From contig NZ_FTNL01000018.1 in NCBI RefSeq assembly GCF_900156395.1, forward strand, positions 33,551 to 97,550: 64,000 nucleotides of DNA. The letters run 5' to 3'. The position numbers and the translations under genes were made by a program. Under the pieces are notes generated by a model. It saw only the letters and a program-made list of their open reading frames with translations, was not told the DNA's origin and did not search any database. This stretch comes from Fluoribacter gormanii. Its GTDB lineage: Bacteria; Pseudomonadota; Gammaproteobacteria; Legionellales; Legionellaceae. Of this stretch, positions 26,720 through 35,420 are shown in pieces. How positions within the stretch are numbered: position 1 is the stretch's first letter; each line of letters starts with the position of its first letter.

Positions 26720-27484
26720 TTACCCCAATAAATAATTGTCAATCAAGCGGATGTTATCAATTCGTACTGCCGCAAAACGACGACCGTGATGTTCTTCAAC
26801 ATACTCTACAGCAATCCCTTTTTGAGTTAATTGTTTGATGATTTGCTCACATGTCCGCTCTTTTTGCTGAAATAATCTAGCAAAATCTTCAGCTAAGGCC
26901 TTTTGTTCCTGATTGAGACGGTTATTACGTGAGCTGTAAGCTAATCCACTTGGCTCACGGATCGTTGGACATGCTTTAATTTCAATATCCATAAAAAAGG
27001 CATTAACCATTCCTTGAATCAATAAGTACTGTTGATAATCTTTTTCACCGAAGTAGGCTCTATGAGGCTTAGCCAAGTTCAATAATTTCATAACTACAGT
27101 TAATACACCGTTAAAGTGCCCGGGTCTATGAGTTCCTTCCATAAGTTGGCAAAGTTGTTGCTCATGCACCTGATAATTGTATCCATCCGCATACATGGAT
27201 TGCTCATTAGGAAGAATACAAAAATCGACACCAGAATCTTCCATAATTTTAAGATCCGCTTCTAATGTTCGTGGATAAAGTTTAAAGTCCTCGGTTTGAT
27301 TAAATTGTGTTGGATTTACAAATAGACTGGAGACAGTATAGTGATTTTCTTTTTGACTGGCTAAAAACAAAGAGGCATGTCCGGCATGCAAATTACCCAT
27401 GGTTGGCGCAAAGCCCAGAGTTAATTGCGTAGATAAAGTTTTACGAAAGCATACCCATTCGTTGAGATCGTGAAAAATTTGCAT
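26720..27484 (-). CDS. panC: Pantoate--beta-alanine ligase PanC
   Basis: A 254-residue adenylate-forming ligase that joins D-pantoate and beta-alanine to make pantothenate. Signatures: [15 protein letters not shown] (the MGxLHxGH nucleotide site), [26 protein letters not shown] and the late YSSRNNRL (SSRN) motif. It is a little shorter than the roughly 283 residues of E. coli PanC because the C-terminal domain is trimmed. It lies downstream of panB on the same strand, 168 bp away. panD is not in this window. Confidence 0.95.
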   Translation of the reverse strand: MQIFHDLNEWVCFRKTLSTQLTLGFAPTMGNLHAGHASLFLASQKENHYTVSSLFVNPTQFNQTEDFKLYPRTLEADLKIMEDSGVDFCILPNEQSMYADGYNYQVHEQQLCQLMEGTHRPGHFNGVLTVVMKLLNLAKPHRAYFGEKDYQQYLLIQGMVNAFFMDIEIKACPTIREPSGLAYSSRNNRLNQEQKALAEDFARLFQQKERTCEQIIKQLTQKGIAVEYVEEHHGRRFAAVRIDNIRLIDNYLLG

Positions 27485-27514
27485 GAGTTACTCCTGAACT
27501 ATGGTAACTAGTAA

Positions 27515-27574
27515 ATTGTGGCTTGGATGAGATAAAACATAATCCAGGTTGGCATTCCTCAACCCAGCCACAAT
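27515..27574. repeat. Palindromic element between panB and panC
   Basis: Perfect 9-bp arms ATTGTGGCT (27515-27523) and AGCCACAAT (27566-27574) enclose a 42-nt interior containing TGGATGAG and ATCCAGG. The style resembles the structures at 40953-40989 and 50604-50671. It may be a REP-like unit or an mRNA structure separating panB from panC. Confidence 0.5.
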
Positions 27575-27652
27575 AGCTCTAACAGTTACAATTTGTGAAC
27601 CAGCTTAATTATTGGTAAAAATATTCAAATAATTAGGCTGCCCACTTTCTAA

Positions 27653-28441
27653 TTAAAATGAATGTTCCGCTGTTGGAAAATTGACCTGTTGAACCTGTTG
27701 GGCATAGGCATTTAATGCACCTAATAGAAGTTCCTTGCCTTGAAGGTATCTTTTGACGAACTTGGGATTAAATTCTGTTTGTAAACCCAGCATGTCATGC
27801 CATACAAGTACCTGTCCATCAGTATGAAAACCGGCTCCAATGCCTATAGTAGGTATACTTAACGACTCGGTTATTGTGAGCGCTAGTTGTTGGGGAACAC
27901 ATTCGATGACTAGAGCAAAACATCCAGCCGCCTCTAACTGATGAGCTTGCTGGAGCAGTTGTTCTGCCTGCTCTTGGTTTTTTCCCTGTATCTTAAAGCC
28001 ACCTAATTGATGAATGGATTGAGGGGTTAAACCGATATGTCCTATAACTGGGACGCCGGCATTTACAAGATGAGAAATGGTTTGACACGTATCTGCATCA
28101 GCTCCTTCAATTTTCACTGCCTGTGCACCTGCTTGTAATAAACGTTTTACATTTTCTACAGTGTGACTCAGAGAACTTTTATGGCATAAAAAGGGAAGAT
28201 CACTGATTAAAAATTGCTGATTCAGGCCACGTGCTACGGCTTGGGTATGAAGTATCATCATCTCCATGGTAGCCGTAACGGTTGTTTCATGGCCGTGTAC
28301 TGCCATGGCTACAGAATCTCCGACCAGGACGCAATCAATATTTGATTCAGCTACGATGCAGGCAGACGGATAATCGTAGCAAGTTATCATGGAAATTTTT
28401 TGTTGCTCGTCTTTTTTACGTTTGAAATCATGAATTTTCAT
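27653..28441 (-). CDS. panB: 3-methyl-2-oxobutanoate hydroxymethyltransferase PanB
   Basis: A 262-residue TIM-barrel enzyme that adds a hydroxymethyl group from methylene-tetrahydrofolate to ketoisovalerate, the first step of pantothenate synthesis. Seen: MITCYDYPSACI, the metal-binding VGDSVAMAVHGHETT, VKIEGAD, GHIGLTPQS and SIPTIGIGAG, all PanB signatures. TAAGGAGTAGTGCAGC before the ATG is a strong ribosome binding site. Located upstream of panC. Confidence 0.96.
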   Translation of the reverse strand: MKIHDFKRKKDEQQKISMITCYDYPSACIVAESNIDCVLVGDSVAMAVHGHETTVTATMEMMILHTQAVARGLNQQFLISDLPFLCHKSSLSHTVENVKRLLQAGAQAVKIEGADADTCQTISHLVNAGVPVIGHIGLTPQSIHQLGGFKIQGKNQEQAEQLLQQAHQLEAAGCFALVIECVPQQLALTITESLSIPTIGIGAGFHTDGQVLVWHDMLGLQTEFNPKFVKRYLQGKELLLGALNAYAQQVQQVNFPTAEHSF

Positions 28442-28858
28442 GCTGCACTACTCCTTAATAAAAAAGAGTAAGCATTATGATGGAAAGCGAAACATGTTAT
28501 AGGTACCTGTCGCATGGATCAAGTCCTCCAAAAAAAATTAAAATATGAAGTCGCTGCCGATAGGTCAGCGCATTATGAGTAGCCATTAGTCGCTTCTCAC
28601 ATTGGTTATCATATTGCAAATTAGGATAGATGAGAAGTGGGTGTAAATGCGTTGTCCTGAGGAGGCCTCATAGTTGAACCCCGCGGATTACGCTTAAGGC
28701 TATGATGGCTATTTTGACTCGGGCGTTGCTACATTTTGCACATTATGCATTTTGTTCATCTATAATTCTGAGTTATTATTAATGTTTCGCACAGCCACTA
28801 TTTCATCGTGGAAAATGCAACAAGTTGTGTGAAATATGTACTTTACAATAGGCTTTTT
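28442..28858. other. Intergenic region between divergent panB and a hydrolase gene
   Basis: This 417-bp spacer holds the promoters of both genes. A TATAAT at 28761-28766 with TTGCAC at 28736-28741 (19-bp spacing, suboptimal) could drive the hydrolase. A loose CTTCTCA/TGAGAAG pair lies near 28593-28636. No gene is supported. Confidence 0.4.
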
Positions 28859-29512
28859 ATGCAAATCACTGAAAAATTAACTCTCCCGGGTGAGCATGCT
28901 TTATTTTTACAAGGAGCGACTGGGAAACTGGAGGCAGTTTTAACTGTTCCAGAGCAGAATCATTCTGACTTTATCGCCTTTTTAGGGCATCCTCATTCCC
29001 TACAGGGTGGCACAATGAGTAATAAAGTAGTTACTACCTTAGCACGTGTCTTTAGAGAATTAAGTATTCCTTCATTGCGCTTTAATTTTCGTGGTGTAGG
29101 TCAATCGGAAGGATCTTATGACGCAGGGATAGGTGAAAGCGAGGATATGTTGGTGTTGGTTCGTGAGTGGCAAAAGGTGCAACCCGAGAAAAAACTTATT
29201 TTTGCGGGCTTTTCTTTTGGTTCTTATGTGACTTATCGCGCTGCGGCCCAATCGGATTCGAAATTATTAATTTCGGTAGCTCCGGCAGTGCATCATTATA
29301 ATTATCAAGAATTTAATCCGATCCCATCTCCTTGGCTCATTGTACAAGGTGATGAAGATGAAGTAGTTCCTCCTGCTTTGGTTTTTGATTTTGCTGCCCA
29401 AGTTGAAATACCGGTAATTCAATTTGCGGGCACAGGCCACTTTTTTCATGGAAAATTAATTGAGCTGAAAGCAAAGCTCATGGAATACATTCGAACTCAG
29501 GTTATTTTATAA
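28859..29512 (+). CDS. Alpha/beta hydrolase (YheT/COG2945-like)
   Basis: From ATG 28859 the protein has 217 residues; an upstream in-frame GTG at 28808 exists but adds an unlikely extension. It has FLGHPHSLQGG, RFNFRGVGQSEGSYD, the nucleophile elbow GFSFGS, VQGDEDEVVPP and a late His in GTGHFFHGKL, so the Ser-Asp-His triad looks complete. It is a small cytoplasmic hydrolase of unknown substrate. The stop shares its last base with the zapE ATG (TAATG), so the two are translationally coupled. Confidence 0.85.
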   Translation: MQITEKLTLPGEHALFLQGATGKLEAVLTVPEQNHSDFIAFLGHPHSLQGGTMSNKVVTTLARVFRELSIPSLRFNFRGVGQSEGSYDAGIGESEDMLVLVREWQKVQPEKKLIFAGFSFGSYVTYRAAAQSDSKLLISVAPAVHHYNYQEFNPIPSPWLIVQGDEDEVVPPALVFDFAAQVEIPVIQFAGTGHFFHGKLIELKAKLMEYIRTQVIL

Positions 29513-30606
29513 TGAATTTGATTACTCAATATGAAGCCGCAATTCATCGCGGCGACATCGATGATGATCCCTTGCAACGGATTATATTGACGCATCTGGA
29601 GTGTCTTGCTAATAGCGTAAAAAAATCGAATTCCTCCTGGTTTTATCCACTAATTAAACCTCGAATTAAGGGGATATACCTTTATGGTCCTGTTGGGGTA
29701 GGAAAAACATACTTAATTGATTTATTTTATGACTGCCTCGAAGAGAAAAAAAAGGCTCGCTTTCATTTTCATCATTTCATGCAACAAGTTGATGCGCAGT
29801 TAAGACGATTGCAAGGACAGAAAAATCCTCTTCGTCAAATCGCCAAGGAATTGGCCAAAAAGACACGGGTACTTTGTTTTGATGAGTTTATGGTCCATGA
29901 TGTTGCTTATGCCATGATTTTAGCGGAATTATTGCAATCTTTAATTGCTTATGGCGTTATTTTGGTAATTTCTTCAAATATTCCTCCAGATGATTTGTAT
30001 CGCAATGGAGTTCATCGGAAACGATTTTTACCAGCCATTGCAGCAATTAAGGAACACTGCGAGGTACTGCATTTAAATGAGCAAAGAGATTATCGGGTTG
30101 GGAGAGCGCCATTGTTAGATGCTTATTTATTTCCTTTAAATGAGCATACCACTTCGGTTATGGAGCAACAATTCACGCTTTTGACGCGCGAATTTAAAGA
30201 AAACGGTACTATTACAATACAGAATCGCGAGATTCCATACCTAAAGCTTGCAGAACAATCGATTTGGTTTGCTTTTGATATTCTTTGTAATTTGCCCCGC
30301 AGTCAATTGGATTATTTAGAGATCGCAGATAAATTTGACACTATATTTCTAAGTAATATACCTGCATTAACAGCCAATCATACCTTGCAAACAATTATGT
30401 TCATTCACTTTATTGATGTGATGTATGATCGCGGAATCAATATTATTATTTCTGCAGAGGTTGCAGTTGAGGAGTTGTATGTTGAAGGCGAAATGCAAGA
30501 AACCTTTAAGCGTACATTAAGTCGTTTGCTGGAAATGCAGTCGGTAGATTATTTGGCACGTCACCCCAAAAGACAACTTAAGGAGTTGATTTCAGATAAT
30601 TCTTGA
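29512..30606 (+). CDS. zapE: ZapE / AFG1-like ATPase
   Basis: A 364-residue P-loop ATPase with GIYLYGPVGVGKTYLIDLF (Walker A), CFDEFMVHDVA (Walker B and sensor region) and the late FIDVMYDRGINIIISAEV motif of the AFG1/ZapE family. E. coli ZapE acts at the division ring under stress and is also implicated in membrane protein and quinone metabolism; mitochondrial AFG1 aids turnover of respiratory subunits. Length matches E. coli (about 375). It is coupled to the upstream hydrolase gene. Confidence 0.93.
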   Translation: MNLITQYEAAIHRGDIDDDPLQRIILTHLECLANSVKKSNSSWFYPLIKPRIKGIYLYGPVGVGKTYLIDLFYDCLEEKKKARFHFHHFMQQVDAQLRRLQGQKNPLRQIAKELAKKTRVLCFDEFMVHDVAYAMILAELLQSLIAYGVILVISSNIPPDDLYRNGVHRKRFLPAIAAIKEHCEVLHLNEQRDYRVGRAPLLDAYLFPLNEHTTSVMEQQFTLLTREFKENGTITIQNREIPYLKLAEQSIWFAFDILCNLPRSQLDYLEIADKFDTIFLSNIPALTANHTLQTIMFIHFIDVMYDRGINIIISAEVAVEELYVEGEMQETFKRTLSRLLEMQSVDYLARHPKRQLKELISDNS

Positions 30607-30704
30607 GCGCGTTAGTAGTAAAAGTGACCCAATATGGGTTCCGCTTTGCTTTACCTCGGCTACGAATTTATCTAAAATCAAAATAAATGTATAATTTTTT
30701 CCTA

Positions 30705-30726
30705 AATTGAGAATGATTCTCGATTT
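30705..30726. promoter_or_regulatory. Fur-box-like operator upstream of feoA
   Basis: A near-symmetrical AT-rich element centred on GAGAATGATTCTC (30709-30721) resembles the 19-bp Fur consensus built on GATAAT inverted repeats. It lies about 50 bp before the feoA ATG. Repression by Fur-Fe(II) under iron sufficiency is inferred. Confidence 0.7.
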
Positions 30727-30774
30727 CATTTGTGTTAATATGATTAAGTTATTTCACGAGTTGCTATTAGAAAC

Positions 30775-31005
30775 ATGATAAAAATTACAGAGTTAGTACA
30801 AGGCGATAGAGTACGGTTAACTAGTTTTGGTGCAACAGAGATGCAATACAGACGCAGACTTTTGTCTTTGGGAGTGACTTGCGGTACTGAGTTTTTAGTT
30901 GTCCGAATGGCTCCTTTAGGATGTCCTATACAAATTGAAGTCAGAGGAACTGCCTTAACTTTGCGCAAGGAAGAGGCGAGCCAATTGATTTTGGAGCGTA
31001 TATGA
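30775..31005 (+). CDS. feoA: FeoA, ferrous iron transport accessory protein
   Basis: A 76-residue SH3-like protein with the FeoA pattern: LVQGDRVRLTSFG at the start, MQYRRRLLSLGV in the middle and a C-terminal RGTALTLRKEEASQLIL. FeoA is cytoplasmic and supports FeoB-mediated Fe(II) uptake, which matters for intracellular growth of L. pneumophila. It is the first gene of feoABC, and its TGA overlaps the feoB ATG (ATGA). Confidence 0.95.
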   Translation: MIKITELVQGDRVRLTSFGATEMQYRRRLLSLGVTCGTEFLVVRMAPLGCPIQIEVRGTALTLRKEEASQLILERI

Positions 31006-33254
31006 CTCATGTACTATTAGTCGGTAACCCTAATTGTGGCAAGACTACTTTATTTAATGCATTAACTGGTGATAATCAGCGCATAGGAAACTGGCCTGGT
31101 GTGACAGTCGAAAAGAAAACAGGGGCCTTTCTTGTTGCGCAGCAACGAATTGAAGTGACGGACTTACCGGGAATTTATTCTCTTGTAGCGCATGCGGATG
31201 GCATCAGCCAAGATGAAGAAATTGCGGCCCAGTCTGTTGTAACCATTGACGCAGATTGCATTATTAATGTGATCGATGCATGTCATCTCGAGCGGCATTT
31301 ATATTTGACCACCCAAATTCTGGAATTAGGAAAACCTGTACTGCTCGCGTTGAATATGATGGATATTGCTCAGCAAAGAGGTATATCCATAGATCCAAAA
31401 GCGTTATCACAACAATTAGGTTGTCCTGTTATTCCGATTCAGGCGCATAAAAAAATAGGTATGACTCAACTGATGGAGGAATTGACTCGATTACCTCAAG
31501 CAGTTACTCCCTTGATGCTTCCTCTATCCAAACCGATACAACAGACACTAATGACTTTGGAAAACACTTTGATTGACGAAGGGTATAGTCAATCGCTTGC
31601 TTATTATTATGCCCGCAGGCTCGCGGAGGGTGATAAGTTACTATTCGATAAGGCAATCAGCCAGGACTTAACTTTATTGAACGAAGTAGATCCTAGTCTT
31701 GATGTATTATTGGCAGATGCACGATATCAGAAAATACATGAACTAGTTACGGACGTACAAAAAAAGCGCAGTGATGCCAGTGAACATTTTACTGCCAAAC
31801 TCGATAAGATTATGTTGCATCGTGTTTTTGCTCTCCCCATATTTTTTGCGATGATGTATTTGATGTTTTTATTTGCGATTAATGTCGGTGGCGCTTTTCA
31901 GGATTTTTTTGATATCAGTACCGATACAATATTCGTACAAGGGACATCCTGGTTATTACAACAAATTCAAGCACCTAATTGGCTAATCGCTTTATTGGCA
32001 AATGGTGTTGGAAAAGGGATCAATACCACGTTAACGTTCATCCCGGTTATTGCTGCCATGTTCTTCTTCTTATCCTTGTTGGAAAGCTCCGGATATATGG
32101 CAAGAGCAGCTTTTGTTGTGGATAAGGCGATGCGGAAGATGGGGCTGCCAGGTAAGTCATTTGTGCCGATGATTGTTGGTTTTGGATGTAACGTTCCTGC
32201 GATTATGGCTGCTCGTACCTTAGATTCAGAACGCGATCGATTATTAACAGTAATGATGAGCCCTTTTATGTCTTGTAGCGCACGTCTGGCCATTTATGCA
32301 GTATTCGTTGCCGCATTTTTTCCATCTGGTGGACAAAACGTTGTGTTTTCTTTGTATCTTATAGGGATTTTGATGGCTGTGTTAACAGGATTTCTCTTGC
32401 GCAAAACAACTTTAAAAGGGCATGCTTCTCCCTTAATTTTGGAGCTTCCTGCTTACCATAAGCCTGCACTTAAGCGTTTATTTAAAGAGACTTTTATGCG
32501 CTTGCGTTTTTTTGTTGTGCGTGCAGGTAAATTAATTGTACCTATTTGTGTTATTTTGGGTGGTTTAAATGCCATTACTTTAGATGGTGGGATTAATTCG
32601 GCTGAAGCGAGCACTCAATCATTGCTCTCTTTAATGGGACAATCGATTACTCCTCTATTTAGCCCCATGGGCATCCATCAGGACAATTGGCCTGCAACGG
32701 TAGGGTTACTAACTGGAATGTTGGCCAAAGAAGTAGTAGTTGGTACGTTAAATTCACTTTATGCGCAAGTAGGTCATGTGACTGAAATTGCTGCCGCACA
32801 TTTTGATTTTTGGGCAGGTATTAAGGCGGCTTTTTGGTCAATTCCACAAAATTTAGCTCAATTGGGTTCTGCTTTGATGAATCCTGTATTGGCTAGTGCA
32901 GCAGACAGTCCTGTATCTCAGTCAGTATATGGAGTTATGGCGGAGCGATTTGATGGTAAAATAGGGGCTTATGCTTATCTGTTGTTTGTACTTCTTTATA
33001 TTCCGTGCGTATCTACTATGGCGGTAATTCGACAAGAAGCAAATAAGAAATATATGTGGATTTCTGTAATTTGGTCTTTTGTGATTGCGTATGTTACCGC
33101 AGTTTTATTTTATCAATTGGCTAAATGGATTCAGAATTCAGAGCAAAGTATAAGCGGGATTGTTGTCTTATTATTGATTCTGCTTTTTGCTATGGGAGTA
33201 CGCCAATACACCAAACGCAGCTCAAGGGGGAATGATGCTGTTGCAAATACGTGA
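31002..33254 (+). CDS. feoB: FeoB, ferrous iron transporter
   Basis: A 750-residue protein. The N-terminal G domain has G1 GNPNCGKTTLFNALTG, a switch with GNWPGVTVEKKTG, G3 DLPGIYSL and G4 LNMMD. A helical domain follows, then the membrane part with two Gate motifs (GFGCNVPAIMAARTL and the later TGMLAKEVVVGTL) and about ten helices. It imports Fe(II) across the inner membrane. The 3' end overlaps feoC. Confidence 0.97.
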   Translation: MTHVLLVGNPNCGKTTLFNALTGDNQRIGNWPGVTVEKKTGAFLVAQQRIEVTDLPGIYSLVAHADGISQDEEIAAQSVVTIDADCIINVIDACHLERHLYLTTQILELGKPVLLALNMMDIAQQRGISIDPKALSQQLGCPVIPIQAHKKIGMTQLMEELTRLPQAVTPLMLPLSKPIQQTLMTLENTLIDEGYSQSLAYYYARRLAEGDKLLFDKAISQDLTLLNEVDPSLDVLLADARYQKIHELVTDVQKKRSDASEHFTAKLDKIMLHRVFALPIFFAMMYLMFLFAINVGGAFQDFFDISTDTIFVQGTSWLLQQIQAPNWLIALLANGVGKGINTTLTFIPVIAAMFFFLSLLESSGYMARAAFVVDKAMRKMGLPGKSFVPMIVGFGCNVPAIMAARTLDSERDRLLTVMMSPFMSCSARLAIYAVFVAAFFPSGGQNVVFSLYLIGILMAVLTGFLLRKTTLKGHASPLILELPAYHKPALKRLFKETFMRLRFFVVRAGKLIVPICVILGGLNAITLDGGINSAEASTQSLLSLMGQSITPLFSPMGIHQDNWPATVGLLTGMLAKEVVVGTLNSLYAQVGHVTEIAAAHFDFWAGIKAAFWSIPQNLAQLGSALMNPVLASAADSPVSQSVYGVMAERFDGKIGAYAYLLFVLLYIPCVSTMAVIRQEANKKYMWISVIWSFVIAYVTAVLFYQLAKWIQNSEQSISGIVVLLLILLFAMGVRQYTKRSSRGNDAVANT

Positions 33255-33453
33255 TTACATTTGCCGTGAAGGTGTGGTGAGCACCCAACAATTGACTAGG
33301 GAATTTCGTTTGGATCTTCCAGCATTACAACCTATGCTTGATTTATGGATCGGGAAGGGCGTAATCCGTAAATGCCAGGAAAAGGCAAATTGTCAAAGTA
33401 CATGCTTTAAGTGTCGCTCTAGCGCCCCTGAATATTATCAATATGTTTTATAG
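33235..33453 (+). CDS. feoC: FeoC-like winged-helix protein
   Basis: A 72-residue protein. Two ATGs stand side by side (33232 and 33235); spacing from the CAAGGGGG ribosome binding site favours the second. The N-terminus is a winged helix (MLLQIRDYICREGVVSTQQL). Cys residues cluster at the end (CQEKANCQSTCFKC), as in FeoC proteins that bind an Fe-S cluster. It overlaps the end of feoB by 20 bp. The likely role is to modulate FeoB or its stability. Confidence 0.85.
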   Translation: MLLQIRDYICREGVVSTQQLTREFRLDLPALQPMLDLWIGKGVIRKCQEKANCQSTCFKCRSSAPEYYQYVL

Positions 33454-33576
33454 TTCGCTGATGTGCCAATTCTATTTTTTTACGGGTTTTTTACTTAAGC
33501 TGTTTTAACTTTCGTGCTCATTCACTAAATTTGGGCTAATATACTCATATAGGTTTGATTTACGTGTGGTAAGCAA

Positions 33577-34224
33577 ATGGCTGATGAACCAGATATTCCT
33601 ACTGCTGACGAAAATTTAGAAATAATCGATACTATCGATAACAGCATCGACTTGCGCAAGTTGCAAATGGAAGAAGATTTAAATGATCCTGTAACTTTGG
33701 TTGAGCGAGTTTACCAAATCTGGTGGCATTGGGCTGATTTCCAACTTTATATTGTATCTCCATCCATAGATCTTGTTTCACCTCCTGTAATTATTAAACC
33801 TGAACTAATTCCCGGAACAAATGAGTTTGAATTTGTATATTCTATTCTTGATTCAGGATCAAAATTATCTACTTCCAAAGGTGAGGAGCTGTTCTCCGCC
33901 GGGATGTCAATGTATAAGCTCTATATGACCATAGAAAAAATGATTTATATTCTGGTTGAGCGTTTGAAAGAAGAGGGTGTTGATAAAGAAACAGAGGTGC
34001 AAGTAGCTTTCGGTGGGCATTTGCTTCCCCAAAGAAAAGCCTTTGAGTCGATTATCAATTTACCCTACAATGTCGTAGTAACTAACTTTGATCCGGGTGC
34101 ATGGGGTGAGCGTTACTTACAAATTGTCAAACAAAATGCAGACAAGTACGGATATCCTTCTGAATCGCCACGTGAAATATTTAGACAACCCTATAAAACA
34201 GCCGGGTCAGGTCCCAAAAGATAA
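33577..34224 (+). CDS. Conserved hypothetical protein, function unknown
   Basis: A 215-residue soluble protein I do not recognise. The first 35 residues are acidic and probably disordered. A folded region follows with aromatic-rich VYQIWWHWADFQLY, VSPPVIIKPELIPG, an amphipathic helix (MYKLYMTIEKMIYILVERL) and VAFGGHLLPQRKAFE, ending in a Pro/Gly/Lys-rich tail. No signal peptide or membrane helix. It stands alone between feoC and the TCA block, with its own start after GTGGTAAGCAA. Codon use looks like its neighbours. A secreted effector is possible in this genus but nothing here proves it. Confidence 0.75.
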   Translation: MADEPDIPTADENLEIIDTIDNSIDLRKLQMEEDLNDPVTLVERVYQIWWHWADFQLYIVSPSIDLVSPPVIIKPELIPGTNEFEFVYSILDSGSKLSTSKGEELFSAGMSMYKLYMTIEKMIYILVERLKEEGVDKETEVQVAFGGHLLPQRKAFESIINLPYNVVVTNFDPGAWGERYLQIVKQNADKYGYPSESPREIFRQPYKTAGSGPKR

Positions 34225-34703
34225 TTATGTTCATTCGACTCGTCTTTAATGCACTTTTTATTATCTATCCAATTATTTTTAGTTGAATTTTATTAAATCA
34301 CTTTATATCCTTGCCATATGCAATGGCTTGCGACATCTTTACAAAAGTTTCCTTAGCAATACAATAGATTGGTCTTACATTTGGCACATCAGATATAAGC
34401 ACAATAAAAGATCGAAATGTTACAAAATATGATTATTTGCATTATTTAATGATAATTTGTAAGAATATTCATTTTGATTGAGTCAGCTGTCTAAGTATTA
34501 TTTAACAGTATTTACAAAATTTATTTTGAATTAAAGATTTTTTAATGAATGAGGTAACTAAAGAGAGTTTATTTGAATTAGATGGATACAAATTAAAATT
34601 TGCTCGGATTACGCAGGAGCTTATCTTGCACGATAAAAACAGAGTGCTATACTTCGCATTTGTGCTATTTAATTAACTTTTCTAATTAAGGAAGAAATTC
34701 ACA
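34225..34703. other. Intergenic region before sdhC
   Basis: A 479-bp AT-rich spacer. It contains the sdhC promoter at 34626-34653 and a 43-codon ATG frame at 34545-34676 that runs across that promoter and is probably not a gene. The first 300 bp show nothing I can name. Confidence 0.5.
34626..34653 (+). promoter_or_regulatory. Sigma-70-type promoter for sdhCDAB
   Basis: TTGCAC (34626-34631), a 16-bp spacer and TATACT (34648-34653) lie 50 bp upstream of the sdhC start codon. Good match to -35 and -10 boxes; activity inferred. Confidence 0.6.
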
Positions 34704-35078
34704 GTGAACAAAAAAAGACCCGTTAATCTGGATTTGGGCAGTTTAAAATATCCCCCTATGGCTATAGCGTCCATCTTACATAGGATTTCAGGGGTAGTTT
34801 TATTTTTACTGTTACCCATTATGTTGTACATTTTTGGCCAGTCAATGCAATCAGAAGAAACATTTTCACAGGTGAAAAATTTGCTGTCTCATCCTGCTTA
34901 TAAAATGATCATGTGGGCATTTGGTGCCTCAATGATTTACCATTTGCTAGCAGGGATTAGGCATCTTTTGATGGATATGGGGTTTGGTGAGCATCTTGAT
35001 GCTGGTAGGCGTTCGGCTGTTTTAGTCATTTTTCTTGCTATTATTTTGTCAATTTTTCTAGGAATCTGGATATGGTAA
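34704..35078 (+). CDS. sdhC: SdhC, succinate dehydrogenase cytochrome b556 subunit
   Basis: The start is GTG at 34704 behind AAGGAAGAAATT. The 124-residue protein has RPVNLDLGSLKYPPMAIASILHRISGVVLF, the SdhC signature (Ser and Arg of the quinone site), then three helices; HLLAGIRHLLMD carries the haem b ligand His. With SdhD it anchors the enzyme and reduces ubiquinone. First gene of an eight-gene TCA block. Confidence 0.94.
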   Translation: MNKKRPVNLDLGSLKYPPMAIASILHRISGVVLFLLLPIMLYIFGQSMQSEETFSQVKNLLSHPAYKMIMWAFGASMIYHLLAGIRHLLMDMGFGEHLDAGRRSAVLVIFLAIILSIFLGIWIW

Positions 35079-35419
35079 ATAATGTCACCAGCTTAACAGG
35101 TAATGGGTTAAAGGATTGGTTGATTCAAAGAGTTACAGCCGTTTATTTTGCTGCATATGCTTTTTTTATCATTGGTTTTTTGTTATTGCACCCTGAACTG
35201 GGGTTTGCGCAATGGCACGCTCTTTTTTCCCATGTTTTAGTTCGAATTGCATCGCTTATCGCATTGTTTGCGCTTTCCTTGCATGCATGGGTAGGTATTT
35301 GGACTGTGACTACCGATTATATGAAGTGTACTGCTCTGCGTTTATCAGTACAAATGTTAGTAGTTTTATGGCTCCTTAGTCAATTTCTCTGGGGCTTAAT
35401 GATCCTTTGGGGGCAGTAG
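35072..35419 (+). CDS. sdhD: SdhD, succinate dehydrogenase membrane anchor
   Basis: A 115-residue protein with three membrane helices. [20 protein letters not shown] and [16 protein letters not shown] are the conserved SdhD segments; the His of HAWVG and the Asp-Tyr pair are near the haem and quinone sites. It overlaps sdhC by 7 bp, and sdhA starts 2 bp after its stop. Confidence 0.93.
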   Translation: MVNNVTSLTGNGLKDWLIQRVTAVYFAAYAFFIIGFLLLHPELGFAQWHALFSHVLVRIASLIALFALSLHAWVGIWTVTTDYMKCTALRLSVQMLVVLWLLSQFLWGLMILWGQ

Positions 35420-35420
35420 C

